DNA of 64,000 bases, from contig NZ_BOMI01000123.1 in assembly GCF_016862115.1 (NCBI RefSeq), forward strand, positions 21,502-85,501, written 5' to 3'. How positions within the stretch are numbered: the stretch's first letter is position 1; the number at the start of each line of letters is the position of its first letter. A program made the position numbers and the translations under genes. This DNA is from Paractinoplanes deccanensis (GTDB taxonomy: Bacteria; Actinomycetota; Actinomycetes; Mycobacteriales; Micromonosporaceae). The notes under the pieces are model-generated. The model did not search any database. It worked only from the letters and a program-made list of their open reading frames with translations, and had not been told where the DNA came from. Positions 51,826-60,947 of the stretch are shown in pieces.

Positions 51826-52206
51826 GTGTTACGGCAGTGGTTCGACCCGGAGAAGACGCCGACCGTCGGCCGCACCCCTGACTATCGGTTCTCGCTCGCC
51901 AACGAGCGCACCTTCCTGGCCTGGATCCGCACCGGTCTGGCGCTGATCGCGGGCGGGCTCGCCTGCGCCCAGTTCCTGCCCCCGCTGCCCATCACCTTCC
52001 TGCGCGAGGGCCTCGCCATCGCGCTGCTGCTGCTCGGCGGCGTGGTCGCGCTGCGCGCCGTCGACCACTGGGCGCGCACCGAGCGCGCCATGCGCCTCGG
52101 CGAGGAGCTGCCCGGCTCCAAGTTCCCCGCGATCCTCGCGCTGGTCGTCGCGCTCGGCTCCGTGCTTCTGATCATCACGGTGCTGATCAACGCGGTACGG
52201 GAATGA
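51826..52206 (+). CDS. DUF202 (YidH-type) membrane protein
   Basis: 126 residues, three membrane segments. Signature YRFSLANERTFLAWIRTGLALIAGG before the first segment is diagnostic of DUF202. GTG 51826 taken as start because the conserved region begins just after it. Overlaps the next DUF202 gene by ATGA. Function unknown. Confidence 0.85.
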   Translation: MLRQWFDPEKTPTVGRTPDYRFSLANERTFLAWIRTGLALIAGGLACAQFLPPLPITFLREGLAIALLLLGGVVALRAVDHWARTERAMRLGEELPGSKFPAILALVVALGSVLLIITVLINAVRE

Positions 52207-52505
52207 GCGGCGACCCGGGCGCGGCCGCGGAGCGCACCCGCCTCGCCTGGCGCCGGACCGCCCTCTCCGCGGCGGCGGTCGCCCTGCTGGCCCTGCGGCC
52301 CGTCGTCACCGACCCCACCCACGTCGGCAAGTGGATCGCCACCTCGCTGATCATGGTGGGCTGGGCGGCCATGGTGGGCATCGCCTATCGGCGCGCGAAG
52401 GGCCTCACGTCGCAACCGCCGAGGCCCGCGCGCCGCACCGTCCCGGCCTTCGCGCTCATCGCCCTCGCCTTCGCCGTGCTCGGCGGGCTGGTCATCGCAC
52501 TCTGA
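52203..52505 (+). CDS. DUF202 membrane protein
   Basis: 100 residues, three membrane segments, start AAAERTRLAWRRTALS is the DUF202 motif. ATG overlaps the preceding gene's stop, so the pair probably forms one complex. Confidence 0.85.
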   Translation: MSGDPGAAAERTRLAWRRTALSAAAVALLALRPVVTDPTHVGKWIATSLIMVGWAAMVGIAYRRAKGLTSQPPRPARRTVPAFALIALAFAVLGGLVIAL

Positions 52506-52584
52506 CGGGGTCAACCGACCAATCCGGTCCCTTTGTCATGCTCTGATCGTCGCCGGAAGCGCCCGCGCGCGTCATCATTGCCTC

Positions 52585-52926
52585 ATGGTCCGGTTGTTCA
52601 TCCTCCTGGCTGCCGTGCAGCTGGTTCTCTTCGTGCTGGCGCTGATCAGCTGCCTGTCGGCCGATCGGGTGCGTAACGCGCCGCGCCCCGTGTGGGTGCT
52701 GGTGATCCTTCTGATCCCGTTGCTCGGCCCCGTCGCCTACTTCGTGTGGGGCCGGCCGCTGCCGCCGCCGACGGAGGGCGGCCCCGTGCGCCGTGCCGCG
52801 CCGAGGCCCGCCTCCCCCGACGACGACCCCGAGTTCCTGCGCTCGGTCGACATCGAGAAATCCCGCCGTGACCGCGAGATGCTCGCCCAGTGGGAGAAGG
52901 AGCTGAACAACCGCGAGGACGAGTGA
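52585..52926 (+). CDS. PLDc_N-type small membrane protein
   Basis: 113 residues: two membrane segments with the cardiolipin-synthase-like N-terminal signature (NAPRPVWVLVILLIPLLGPVAYFVWGRP, residues about 31-58) and a charged C-terminal coiled-coil-like tail (FLRSVDIEKSRRDREMLAQWEKEL). No phospholipase D catalytic domain, so it is a stand-alone member. Its end is 3' to the convergent TPP enzyme gene with no gap. Confidence 0.85.
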   Translation: MVRLFILLAAVQLVLFVLALISCLSADRVRNAPRPVWVLVILLIPLLGPVAYFVWGRPLPPPTEGGPVRRAAPRPASPDDDPEFLRSVDIEKSRRDREMLAQWEKELNNREDE

Positions 52927-54549
52927 TCAGGCCAGGTTCGACGACCGCGGGTAGGCATCGGCCGGGTCGGTCAGCACGTTGACCAGGTACGGCACACCCG
53001 CGGCGAAGGCGCGTTCCAGCGCCGGGCCGATCTCGGGCGCCTTCTCCACCGTCTCGCCCGCGCCGCCGAGGGCACGGACCACCTCGTCGTACCGCAGGCC
53101 GGGCTGGAGATCGGCGGCCACGTCGTAGCCGTACATGGCCCGCATGGGGTGTTTCTCGAGGCCCCAGATGCCGTTGTTGCCGACCACCATGACGACCGGG
53201 AGCCGCTGCCGGACCAGTGACTCCACGTCCATCAGGGAGAAGCCGGCCGCACCGTCGCCGAGCAGCACGCAGATCTGCCGGCCGGGATAGGTGACCCGGG
53301 CGCCCATGGCGTAGCCCATGCCGGTGCCGAGGCAGCCGTACGGGCCCGGGTCGAGCCACGTGCCCGGTTGCGCCGGTTCGAGATAGCGGCCCGCGTACGA
53401 GACGAAGTCGCCGCCGTCGCCGATCGTCACCGCGTCCGGCGCCAGGATCTTGCGCAGCTCGCCGTAGACGCGAGCCGGCTTGATGAGGTCGGTCTCGGCC
53501 GCCATCGCCTCCGCGTCGCGGGCCTTGCCGGCGTCCTCGGCCGAGCGCAACCCCTCGATCCACTCCTGATGGTCGGTGCGGTCGCCGGCGTGGCCGGCCA
53601 TCGCCGTGAGGATGAGCCGCAGGTCGCCGGCGGGCGAGACCGCCGGCGTGACATGACCGGCGCGCTGCGTGGGCGCGTCGACGATGTGCACGACCTGGGC
53701 CTCGCCGAACTCGCCGAAGCCGAGCCGGAAGTCGAGCGGCGTGCCGATCACGCAGACCACGTCGGCCTCGTTGAGCGCGGGCCGGCGGGCCTTGGCGAAG
53801 GCGAGCGGGTGCGACGGCGGCAGCGCGCCACGCCCCATGCCGTTGGTGAAGACCGGCACCTGGAGCGCCTCGGCCGCGGCGCGCAACGCGTCGATCGCGT
53901 CGCCGCCCCACACGTCCGAGCCCGCGATGATCACCGGGCGGGACGCGGAGGCCAGCAGCGCCGCCGCGCGCGCCACCTCGTCGGGGTCCGGCTCGAGGAC
54001 CGGGATCGCCGGCGCGCCGGGAGCGGCCGCCTCGCCGCTGGAGAAGACGACCTCGAGGGGCAGGTCGAGGAAGGCCGGCCCGCGGTGCGCGGTGAGCGCC
54101 GAGGTCAGCGCGGCGCCGATCTCGCCGGGGATGGCGTCGGTGTCGCCGACCGTGCCCGCGTACTTGGTGATCGGCTTGACCAGCGGCACGTGGTCGAACT
54201 CCTGGAGGCTGCCGGAGCCCCAGCGGAACGCCGGGGCGCGGCCGCCCAGCACCAGCACCGGCGAGGCGTTGAAGAAGGCGCTGGTCAGACCGGAGATGCC
54301 GTTGGTCACCCCGGGTCCGGCGGTGAGCACGGCGAGGCCGGGGCGGCGCTGGAGCTTGGCCACGGCCTCGGCCGCGAAGACCGCGGACTGCTCATGGCGT
54401 ACGTCGTAGATCGGGAAACCGGTCTTGTGCGCCGCGTCGTAGAGCGGGAACACGTGCCCGCCCGAGAGCGTGAACATCTCGCCGACGCCGTACGCGCGCA
54501 GGGCCGCGAGCGCGAGATCGCCGCCGTGCCCCTCGATCACCTCTGCCAT
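52927..54549 (-). CDS. TPP-dependent acetolactate synthase-like enzyme (IlvG-type)
   Basis: 540 residues, three-domain TPP enzyme. The catalytic glutamate is in VRHEQSAVFAAEA, and the TPP motif GDGAAGFSLMDVESLVRQ with NNGIWGLEK is intact. The N-terminal FTLSGGHVFPLYDAAH and WGSGSLQEFDH match the mycobacterial IlvG (Rv1820) group rather than the IlvB group found at 9984. No small subunit is near. Whether it makes acetolactate or acts on another 2-keto acid (oxalyl-CoA decarboxylase-like) cannot be decided here. Confidence 0.9.
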   Translation of the reverse strand: MAEVIEGHGGDLALAALRAYGVGEMFTLSGGHVFPLYDAAHKTGFPIYDVRHEQSAVFAAEAVAKLQRRPGLAVLTAGPGVTNGISGLTSAFFNASPVLVLGGRAPAFRWGSGSLQEFDHVPLVKPITKYAGTVGDTDAIPGEIGAALTSALTAHRGPAFLDLPLEVVFSSGEAAAPGAPAIPVLEPDPDEVARAAALLASASRPVIIAGSDVWGGDAIDALRAAAEALQVPVFTNGMGRGALPPSHPLAFAKARRPALNEADVVCVIGTPLDFRLGFGEFGEAQVVHIVDAPTQRAGHVTPAVSPAGDLRLILTAMAGHAGDRTDHQEWIEGLRSAEDAGKARDAEAMAAETDLIKPARVYGELRKILAPDAVTIGDGGDFVSYAGRYLEPAQPGTWLDPGPYGCLGTGMGYAMGARVTYPGRQICVLLGDGAAGFSLMDVESLVRQRLPVVMVVGNNGIWGLEKHPMRAMYGYDVAADLQPGLRYDEVVRALGGAGETVEKAPEIGPALERAFAAGVPYLVNVLTDPADAYPRSSNLA

Positions 54550-54570
54550 GTCCAGCAGGTTACCGGTGAG

Positions 54571-56283
54571 TCAGATGCCGAGCAGCCTCCCGATTTCGCG
54601 GAACAGATTTTCCGCGTCGACCGGCAGCGACTTGCCGTTGCCGTAGCCGTAGGCGAGCACGAGCGCGAAGAGCGGCACCACCAGCATCACCACGATGCTC
54701 ATGAGCACCTGAAGGAAGCGCAGGAAACCGCCGCTCCGCTTCTTGGCCTTTGGAGCCTTCTGGGCTTTCTTGGCCGTCTGGGCCGGCTCCGGCTGTCGAT
54801 AGGGCTGCGGCGGCGACATCGGCCGGTGCACACTTCGTGCCGCCACACCCCTTGGCGGTACGGGGGCCGCGCGCGTCACCGGAGGCACCGAGACCGGCTT
54901 CTCCGCGCGGGTCGGCGGGGTCACCGCCCGATGGAAAGCCTGATGGGGCGTGGGGATGGTCGCGTGCGGATCGGGCACCCAGTGGTGCTCGGCGTCGGGC
55001 CACGGGTCGACCGCCGGCTGGAGTCCCGTCGTGCCGGGGATGTGCTCGGGCGCCGACGGCATCGCCTGGGCCACGGTCGGCGCCGGCTCGGGCGCGGCCG
55101 GGGCCGGCTGCGGCACGGCGGCCACCACCCGGACGGTGGCCGACTCGGCGCGGCCCGTCGAGACCAGCCGGAGCTCCGAGGTCGGCCCGGGCGCGGCCGG
55201 CCCGGAGGCCAGCAGGGCCGCGTCGGCGAGGATGCTGCCCTCGGCCACCACCAGCTCGGGCTGCTCGATCACCACCGGCGCCTCGCCCAGCTCGCGGTGC
55301 AGCAGGGTGGCGACCAGCGGGATCCGGCTCGCCCCGCCGACCAGGAAGACGCCGGCGAGCCGGCCCTCGGGAAGGTCGGCCCAGTCGAGCAGGCCCTTGG
55401 TGATGCGCACCGTCTGGTCGAGCACCGGACGGGCCAGCTTCTCCAGCTCGTCGCGGGTGAGGTGCACCTCGGTGTCGAGCAGCGGCACCACGAAGTCGGC
55501 CGACTGGGTGCGCGACAGCCGCTCCTTGGCGATGCGCACGTCCTCCCAGAGCTGCCGCTGGGCGCGCCGCTCCTGGGCCGTCGTGGGCTCGAGCAGGCGC
55601 TGCCACTCGCCGGTCTTGAGGTGTTCGACGATGGCCGCGTCGATGTCGAGGCCGCCGAGGTCGTCGCGCCCGTCGACCGCCATCACCTCGAAGCCGGACG
55701 CCGTGCGGGCGACCACGCTCGCGTCGAACGTGCCCGCGCCGAAGTCGTGCACCACCACCACCGAGCCGATCGGCACGTCACGGCCGAGCACCTCGGCGAA
55801 GTAGGTGGCGGCGGCGACCGGCTCGGCCACCAGCCGGGCGCGGGTCAGGCCGGCCTGGGCGGCGGCCTCGGCGAGCAGCGTGCGGCGGGTGGTGCCCCAG
55901 GTGGCCGGGCAGGTGAGCGTGACCTCGGGCAGCACGGGGCCGACCGCGCGGTGCCACTCCTCGGCCACCCGGGCCAGCACCGTGGCGATCAGGTCGCCGA
56001 CCGGCACCTCCTGGTCGCCGAGGAGCACGAGGCCGTCGTCGATGCGGCGCTTCGGGTTGGGCTCGAAGCGCGCCGGGTCGAAGCGGGCGGCGTGCACCGC
56101 GTCGCGGCCGACCACGAAACTGCCGTCGGGCTCGGCGTACACGGCCGAGGGCAGCAGCGGGGAGCCGTCGACCAGGATCGGGCGCGCGCGGCCGTCGGGC
56201 CAGCGCGCCACCGCGACGGTGTTCGAGGTGCCGAAGTCCACGCCGAGGGCATGCTTCTTCGGCTCACCTTGGTCGATGGGCAT
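54571..56283 (-). CDS. Membrane-anchored Hsp70-like ATPase
   Basis: 570 residues. Residues 10-360 are an actin/Hsp70-type nucleotide-binding domain: phosphate-1 GVDFGTSNT (14-22), phosphate-2 HDFGAGTFDAS (179-189, where DnaK has DLGGGTFD) and adenosine motif VFLVGGASRIPLV. There is no substrate-binding domain; instead a Pro/Ala-rich linker (about 380-510), a basic stretch and one membrane segment (about 526-547) near the C-terminus. Such proteins are envelope-related rather than general chaperones. The next gene downstream on this strand is the TPP enzyme; the preceding one is another Pro-rich anchored protein. Confidence 0.88.
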   Translation of the reverse strand: MPIDQGEPKKHALGVDFGTSNTVAVARWPDGRARPILVDGSPLLPSAVYAEPDGSFVVGRDAVHAARFDPARFEPNPKRRIDDGLVLLGDQEVPVGDLIATVLARVAEEWHRAVGPVLPEVTLTCPATWGTTRRTLLAEAAAQAGLTRARLVAEPVAAATYFAEVLGRDVPIGSVVVVHDFGAGTFDASVVARTASGFEVMAVDGRDDLGGLDIDAAIVEHLKTGEWQRLLEPTTAQERRAQRQLWEDVRIAKERLSRTQSADFVVPLLDTEVHLTRDELEKLARPVLDQTVRITKGLLDWADLPEGRLAGVFLVGGASRIPLVATLLHRELGEAPVVIEQPELVVAEGSILADAALLASGPAAPGPTSELRLVSTGRAESATVRVVAAVPQPAPAAPEPAPTVAQAMPSAPEHIPGTTGLQPAVDPWPDAEHHWVPDPHATIPTPHQAFHRAVTPPTRAEKPVSVPPVTRAAPVPPRGVAARSVHRPMSPPQPYRQPEPAQTAKKAQKAPKAKKRSGGFLRFLQVLMSIVVMLVVPLFALVLAYGYGNGKSLPVDAENLFREIGRLLGI

Positions 56284-56309
56284 GGACCGAGTCTAGGGGG
56301 TCCCCGCCG

Positions 56310-56900
56310 TCAAACGATCTTCCAGCGCGGAGCGTCGTGCCATCCGCGCAGACAGCGAACGAGGGCGCCGCGGCGCGTCTTGCCGTACGCACCCTCGGGA
56401 TAGCAGCGCTCACCCACCGTCACGTTCCACTGGATCTTTTCGTCCGGTTCGTCGCCCTCCGGCGCCGGATCCTCGCTTTCCGTAGGCGTGACCGCCGGTG
56501 GCTCCGGAGGCAGCGCGATCGGCTCGCTCGACGGGGTGACGCTCGGCACCGTCGTGGGCGGGGCCGGAGCGGGGGCCGACGAGGTGGCCGGCGGCGGCGA
56601 CACCGTCCTGGTCGGCACCGGCGACGGCCGGGTCGTCCTCTGCGCCGGCCGGCGGGTCTTGGAGGCCGGCGCCTCGGGCGCGCGGGACGTGGCCGCCGGC
56701 GTGGGCGGATCGGGCGCGGGAACGACCCGGGGCGGCGGGGCGGCGGCCTGGCCGACCACCGTCCCGGCGCCGGGAGCCGACGGGGAACGGCCCAGCGTGA
56801 GCCAGCCGATCAGCGCGCAGAGCAGCGCCTGCCCGATCAGCAGGGCCACGGCCATGCGCACGGTGCGCCGCACCCCACGCGTGACCGGAACCGGTTCCAC
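56310..56900 (-). CDS. Pro-rich anchored envelope protein, hypothetical
   Basis: 196 residues. One membrane segment near the N-terminus (MAVALLIGQALLCALIGWLTL, about 16-36; N-in), a long Pro/Thr/Ser-rich extracytoplasmic stalk, and a C-terminal domain of about 40 residues with two cysteines (GERCYPEGA, LVRCLRGWHD) that could form a disulfide. No family recognised. It may partner the Hsp70-like gene 26 bp downstream. Confidence 0.8.
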   Translation of the reverse strand: MEPVPVTRGVRRTVRMAVALLIGQALLCALIGWLTLGRSPSAPGAGTVVGQAAAPPPRVVPAPDPPTPAATSRAPEAPASKTRRPAQRTTRPSPVPTRTVSPPPATSSAPAPAPPTTVPSVTPSSEPIALPPEPPAVTPTESEDPAPEGDEPDEKIQWNVTVGERCYPEGAYGKTRRGALVRCLRGWHDAPRWKIV

Positions 56901-56940
56901 ACCGCGTGACTTTATGGCAACTGATCGATATATGCGAGGG

Positions 56941-57714
56941 TCAGCGGCCGGTAAATGTGGGTTTACGCTTCTCGACGAAGGCGGTGGTGCCCTCGACGCG
57001 GTCGTCGGTGGCGAAGAGACCGGCGAACAGCTGCGACTCCAGGGCCAGGCCGGAGGCGAGATCGAGGTTGAGCCCGCCGTCGACGGCCAGCTTGGCCGCG
57101 CGCAGCGCCAGGGACGGGCCCGTCACGTACGGCTTCACCAGCTCGACCGCCGTCCGGTAGACGTCACCGGCCGGCGCGACCCGGTCGGCGAGGCCGATCC
57201 GCAGCGCCTCCTCGGCGTCCACCATGCGGCCCGAGAAGATCAGATCCTTGGCGCGCGCCGGTCCGATCAGGCGGGCGAGCCGCTGGGTGCCGCCGGCGCC
57301 CGGGATGATGCCCAGCTTGATCTCGGGCTGGCCCAGCTTGGCGTCGTCGGCCACCACCCGCCAGTCGCAGGCCAGCGCCAGCTCGCAGCCGCCGCCGAGG
57401 GCATAACCGGTGATCGCGGCGACGACCGGCTTGGGTATGCGCGCCACGGCGTCGAAGGCGCTGGACAGGGCCTCCGCCCGGATCGCCATCTCCTGGTATC
57501 CGACCTTGGTGAACTCGGTGATGTCGGCGCCCGCCGCGAAGACCTTCTCCCCGCCGTACACGACGACGGCCTTGACCCCCTCGTCACCGGTGGCGGAATG
57601 CGCGGCGGCCCGCAACTCTTCCTGAAGTTGGGTGTTCAAGGCGTTCATCGGGGGCCGGGTCAGCTTGATGGTTCCGATACCGTCGGTGGTCTCCAGCGTC
57701 ACGAACTCGCCCAC
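56941..57714 (-). CDS. Enoyl-CoA hydratase/isomerase family protein
   Basis: 257-residue crotonase-fold enzyme of fatty acid beta-oxidation. Oxyanion hole and the two catalytic glutamates are in ITGYALGGGCELALACD and GQPEIKLGIIPGAGGTQRL; AAGADITEF is also typical. Start ATG 57714. Cytosolic. Divergent from the DUF6232 gene. Confidence 0.95.
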   Translation of the reverse strand: MGEFVTLETTDGIGTIKLTRPPMNALNTQLQEELRAAAHSATGDEGVKAVVVYGGEKVFAAGADITEFTKVGYQEMAIRAEALSSAFDAVARIPKPVVAAITGYALGGGCELALACDWRVVADDAKLGQPEIKLGIIPGAGGTQRLARLIGPARAKDLIFSGRMVDAEEALRIGLADRVAPAGDVYRTAVELVKPYVTGPSLALRAAKLAVDGGLNLDLASGLALESQLFAGLFATDDRVEGTTAFVEKRKPTFTGR

Positions 57715-57772
57715 TACGACAGCCTCCCTGAGTGTTGGTTCAGGTCAGCCTACGACGGGTACGGAGAGAGCG

Positions 57773-58240
57773 ATGACCACCTACTACCGGGACCCGGACG
57801 TGTGGATCACGTCGGCGGGTGTCCGGATGAACGGCGTCGACCTGCGTCTGGACGACCTGATCCAGGTCTGGCACACGCGTGGCCGCCGCTCGTGGGCGAC
57901 GATCGCCGGGCGGGGCGCCCTGGCCCTCGCGATCATGGTCCCGCTGGTGCTCGGCGCGCTCGGCATCATGGTGGCCCTGCTCATCGACGCCTCCACCAGC
58001 ACCACCATCGCGCTCTTCGGGGGCGGCGTGCTGGTCGGCCTGGCCACCGCGCCGCTCGCCGACGTGCTGCTCGAACAGGTCGACCGCTCGTACGACCGGG
58101 GCAGCCGCACCCGCGAGATCTGGGCCCGCACGCCCGACGGCAAGCTGCTGCTGCTCCGCACCGCCGACTCGGCCCGCTTCGGGCGCATCTACCGCGCCCT
58201 CCAGCGCGCGCTGGAGCCGCCCCTAAAGTTGCGCGAATGA
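57773..58240 (+). CDS. DUF6232-type membrane protein
   Basis: 155 residues. TTYYRDPDVWITSAGVRMNG opening, two membrane segments (about 45-70 and 76-95), then a short PH-like tail (EIWARTPDGKLLLLRTAD). Ribosome-binding site GGAGAG. Its stop overlaps the next gene's ATG (ATGA). Function unknown. Confidence 0.8.
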   Translation: MTTYYRDPDVWITSAGVRMNGVDLRLDDLIQVWHTRGRRSWATIAGRGALALAIMVPLVLGALGIMVALLIDASTSTTIALFGGGVLVGLATAPLADVLLEQVDRSYDRGSRTREIWARTPDGKLLLLRTADSARFGRIYRALQRALEPPLKLRE

Positions 58241-58593
58241 GGAAAGACGCCGCGGGGCTCTCCGCGATGCTCGCCACCATGGGGACGCTGCACTTCCTGG
58301 CGCCGAAGCCCTTCGACTCCATCGTCCCGCGCTCGCTGCCCGGCTCGCCGCGCACGTGGACCTACCTGAGCGGCGCCGCCGAGCTGGCCGTCGCCGCCGC
58401 TGTCGCCCATCCCCGCACCCGGCGCGCGGGCGCCGTCGCCGCCGCCGGCCTGTTCGCCGCGGTCTTCCCGGCCAACGTCAAGATGGCGATGGACTGGCGG
58501 CACGCCTCCCCCGCCAAGCGGGCCATCGCGTACGGGCGCCTGCCGCTCCAGGTACCGCTCGTCCTGTGGGCCCGGCGCGTTTTTTCGGATTAG
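58237..58593 (+). CDS. DoxX-like membrane protein
   Basis: 118 residues, four predicted membrane segments, with TMGTLHFLAPKPFDSIVP and YLSGAAELAVAAAV as in actinobacterial DoxX-type proteins. ATG 58237 overlaps the preceding stop, so the two are coupled. Confidence 0.85.
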   Translation: MRKDAAGLSAMLATMGTLHFLAPKPFDSIVPRSLPGSPRTWTYLSGAAELAVAAAVAHPRTRRAGAVAAAGLFAAVFPANVKMAMDWRHASPAKRAIAYGRLPLQVPLVLWARRVFSD

Positions 58594-58631
58594 CACCCGC
58601 GCGTGTCGGGTCGTCGGTGACGATCGGACTG

Positions 58632-59165
58632 ATGCGAGCCATCCAGACGCGCCCCACCGGAACCGAGCGGACGTTCGGCGCCGACGAGATCATCGTGACG
58701 AAGACGGATCCGCGCGGCGTGATCACGTACGCCAACGAGGTCTTTCTGCGCGTGTCGGCGCTGACCGAGGCTGAGGCGGTCGGGCAGCCGCACAGCGTCA
58801 TCCGGCACCCCGACATGCCGCGCGCCGTCTTCAAGCTGCTCTGGGACACGCTCGCCGAGCGTCAGGAGATCTTCGCGTACGTGAAGAACCTGGCCGCCGA
58901 CGGCGCGCACTACTGGGTCCTCGCGCACGTCACGCCGTCGTTCGGCGCGGACGGCAGGCTGGTCGGCTACCACTCCAACCGCCGCCTGCCGGACAGGTCC
59001 GTGCTGACCCAGGTGAGCCGCCTCTACGACCACCTGCTCGCGGTGGAGACGCGCGAGGCCGGCACCAAGGCCGCGGTCGAGGCCGGCTGGCAGGCGCTCT
59101 TGGCCGAGCTGGGCGGCCAGACGTACGACGAATACGTGTGGGCCCTGACGAACGGCGCCGTCTGA
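58632..59165 (+). CDS. PAS-domain protein (Aer-type sensor module)
   Basis: 177 residues, PAS fold with the Aer/PAS chemotaxis-sensor sequence: VTKTDPRGVITYANEVFLRVSA, HSVIRHPDMPRAVFKLLWDTL, then NLAADGAHYWVLAHVTPSF. Such domains bind FAD or heme in redox taxis proteins. No membrane segment. The stop overlaps the start of the transducer gene, so together they make a split PAS plus signalling-domain pair. GTG 58617 is an alternative start. Confidence 0.88.
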   Translation: MRAIQTRPTGTERTFGADEIIVTKTDPRGVITYANEVFLRVSALTEAEAVGQPHSVIRHPDMPRAVFKLLWDTLAERQEIFAYVKNLAADGAHYWVLAHVTPSFGADGRLVGYHSNRRLPDRSVLTQVSRLYDHLLAVETREAGTKAAVEAGWQALLAELGGQTYDEYVWALTNGAV

Positions 59166-60052
59166 TGGCCGACGAGGTGCTGTCCCTGATCACCGAGGTG
59201 TGCCGCAAGGCCGCCGCCGGCGACCTCGAGGCGCGGCTCCCCTCGATCGGCGACTCCCCCGAGGCCGTCGCCGCCCGCAACGCGATCAACGGCCTGCTCG
59301 ACACCAGCGACGCGTTCCTGCGCGAGTCCAGCGCGGCGTCCGCGGCGGCCGCCGAGGGACGCTTCCACCGCCGGATCCTGACCCGCGGCCTGCGCGGCGC
59401 CTTCCGCACGGCCGCCGGCGAGATCTCCGCCTCGACGTCGGCGATGAGCGAGAACGCGGCCCGCGTGGCCGAGGCGGCAGCGGCCCGCATCGCGCTCGCC
59501 GACGAGCTCGAGTCGGCGGTGCTGACCGTCTCGGAGCAGGTCGCCACCGCCGCGACCGAGATGGGCGCCTCCGCCAACGGGCTGGCCGACTTCGCCCGCG
59601 ACGCGGTCACCGAGGCCGAGCGGGGCCTGTCGACGGTCACCTCGCTGCGCACCGCCTCCGATCAGATCCGCACCGCTGTCGACCTGATCAACGCGGTGGC
59701 GAAGCAGACCCGGCTGCTGGCGCTGAACGCCACCATCGAGGCGGCCCGCGCCGGAGAGGCCGGCAAGGGCTTCAGCGTGGTGGCCGGCGAGGTGAAGAGC
59801 CTGGCCACCGAGACCGGCGCCTCCAGCAACGAGATCATGGGCCAGGTCAACACCGTGCAGGAGGTCGCCAACGACGCACTCATCGTGCTCGAGACGGTCA
59901 CCAACAGCCTCCGCGAGATGAGCGGCCTGGTGAACGGCATCGCGGCCGCGGTCGACGGCGGCGGCGCGGAGGGCACCGCCGGGCTCTCCCAGCTCGCCGA
60001 GGTGCTGCGCTCCGAGGTCAACCGCTTCGTCACCACGGCCCGGCAGAACTGA
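59165..60052 (+). CDS. Soluble methyl-accepting chemotaxis-type transducer
   Basis: 295 residues, no membrane segment. The coiled-coil signalling tip is LLALNATIEAARAGEAGKGF and SVVAGEVKSLATET, followed by SNEIMGQVNTVQ; the N-terminus (about 1-90) is HAMP-like. Starts at ATG 59165 overlapping the PAS gene stop, so input comes from the PAS protein by interaction rather than fusion. No CheA or CheW gene is nearby; it may serve a non-flagellar pathway or motile spores (inferred from the likely lineage). Confidence 0.88.
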   Translation: MADEVLSLITEVCRKAAAGDLEARLPSIGDSPEAVAARNAINGLLDTSDAFLRESSAASAAAAEGRFHRRILTRGLRGAFRTAAGEISASTSAMSENAARVAEAAAARIALADELESAVLTVSEQVATAATEMGASANGLADFARDAVTEAERGLSTVTSLRTASDQIRTAVDLINAVAKQTRLLALNATIEAARAGEAGKGFSVVAGEVKSLATETGASSNEIMGQVNTVQEVANDALIVLETVTNSLREMSGLVNGIAAAVDGGGAEGTAGLSQLAEVLRSEVNRFVTTARQN

Positions 60053-60054
60053 CC

Positions 60055-60945
60055 TCAGCCGCGGTAGATCTCGTCGATCTCCGCTCGGGTGGGCAGCGAG
60101 TTGGAGGCGCCCACCTTGCGTACGCAGGCAGCGCCGGCCGCGTTCGCCCAGCGCACCGCCTCGACCAGGTCACGGCCCTCACCCCAGGCCACCGCGAGCG
60201 CCGCGGTGAAGGCGTCGCCCGCGGCCGTCGTGTCGGTGACCTGCACGCGGTACGACGGGACGTGCTCGTCGCGGCCGTCCCGGTCCGCGTACCGCGAACC
60301 CGCACCGCCCAGCGTCAGCACCACCCGCGGCACCAGCGCGAGCAGCGCCGGCACGTCGATGTCGTCGCCACCCGTGATGCTCAGCGCCTCGACCTCGTTG
60401 ACCACCAGCAGGTCGACGTGCTCCAGCAGCTCCGGCGGCAACTCGCGGGCCGGCGCCGCGTTCAGCACGAACCTGGTGCCGCCCGCGCGCGCCGCCCGGG
60501 CCGCCTCGATCACCGTCTCGACCGGGATCTCCTGCTGGCAGAGCAGCACGTCACCGTCGGCGATCGTGGCCTTCTCGGCCTCGGTCAGGCCGGTGAACGC
60601 GTTGTTCGCACCGGGCGCGACGAGGATCGAGTTCTCCCCCGCCCGGTCCACCATGATCACGGCGACGCCCGAGACGCCGTACGTCGTCCGCACGTGGGTC
60701 ATGTCGACGCCGGCCCCGTTGAGCTGGGCGTTGAGACTGACCCCGAACGAGTCCGAGCCGATCGCCCCGAGAAAGCAGGTGTGGCCGCCGGCGCGGGTCG
60801 CCGCGATGGCCTGGTTGGCGCCCTTGCCGCCCGGCATCATCAGGAAGTCGTCGCCCAACACGGTCTCGCCCGGCCGGGGCAGGCGCTCGGCGAGCCCGAC
60901 CAGGTCCATGTTGGCGCTGCCGGCGACGACGATGCGCGGGGCCAC
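60055..60945 (-). CDS. rbsK: Ribokinase
   Basis: PfkB-family kinase, 296 residues, phosphorylating ribose to ribose-5-phosphate. N-terminal VVAGSANMDLV and MMPGGKGANQAIAATRAGG (substrate), C-terminal DTTAAGDAFTAALAVA with the catalytic Asp. GTG 60945 is 2 nt after the stop of the ABC ATPase gene (same strand), so the pair is an operon, probably with the ROK regulator upstream. Confidence 0.93.
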   Translation of the reverse strand: MAPRIVVAGSANMDLVGLAERLPRPGETVLGDDFLMMPGGKGANQAIAATRAGGHTCFLGAIGSDSFGVSLNAQLNGAGVDMTHVRTTYGVSGVAVIMVDRAGENSILVAPGANNAFTGLTEAEKATIADGDVLLCQQEIPVETVIEAARAARAGGTRFVLNAAPARELPPELLEHVDLLVVNEVEALSITGGDDIDVPALLALVPRVVLTLGGAGSRYADRDGRDEHVPSYRVQVTDTTAAGDAFTAALAVAWGEGRDLVEAVRWANAAGAACVRKVGASNSLPTRAEIDEIYRG

Positions 60946-60947
60946 GC

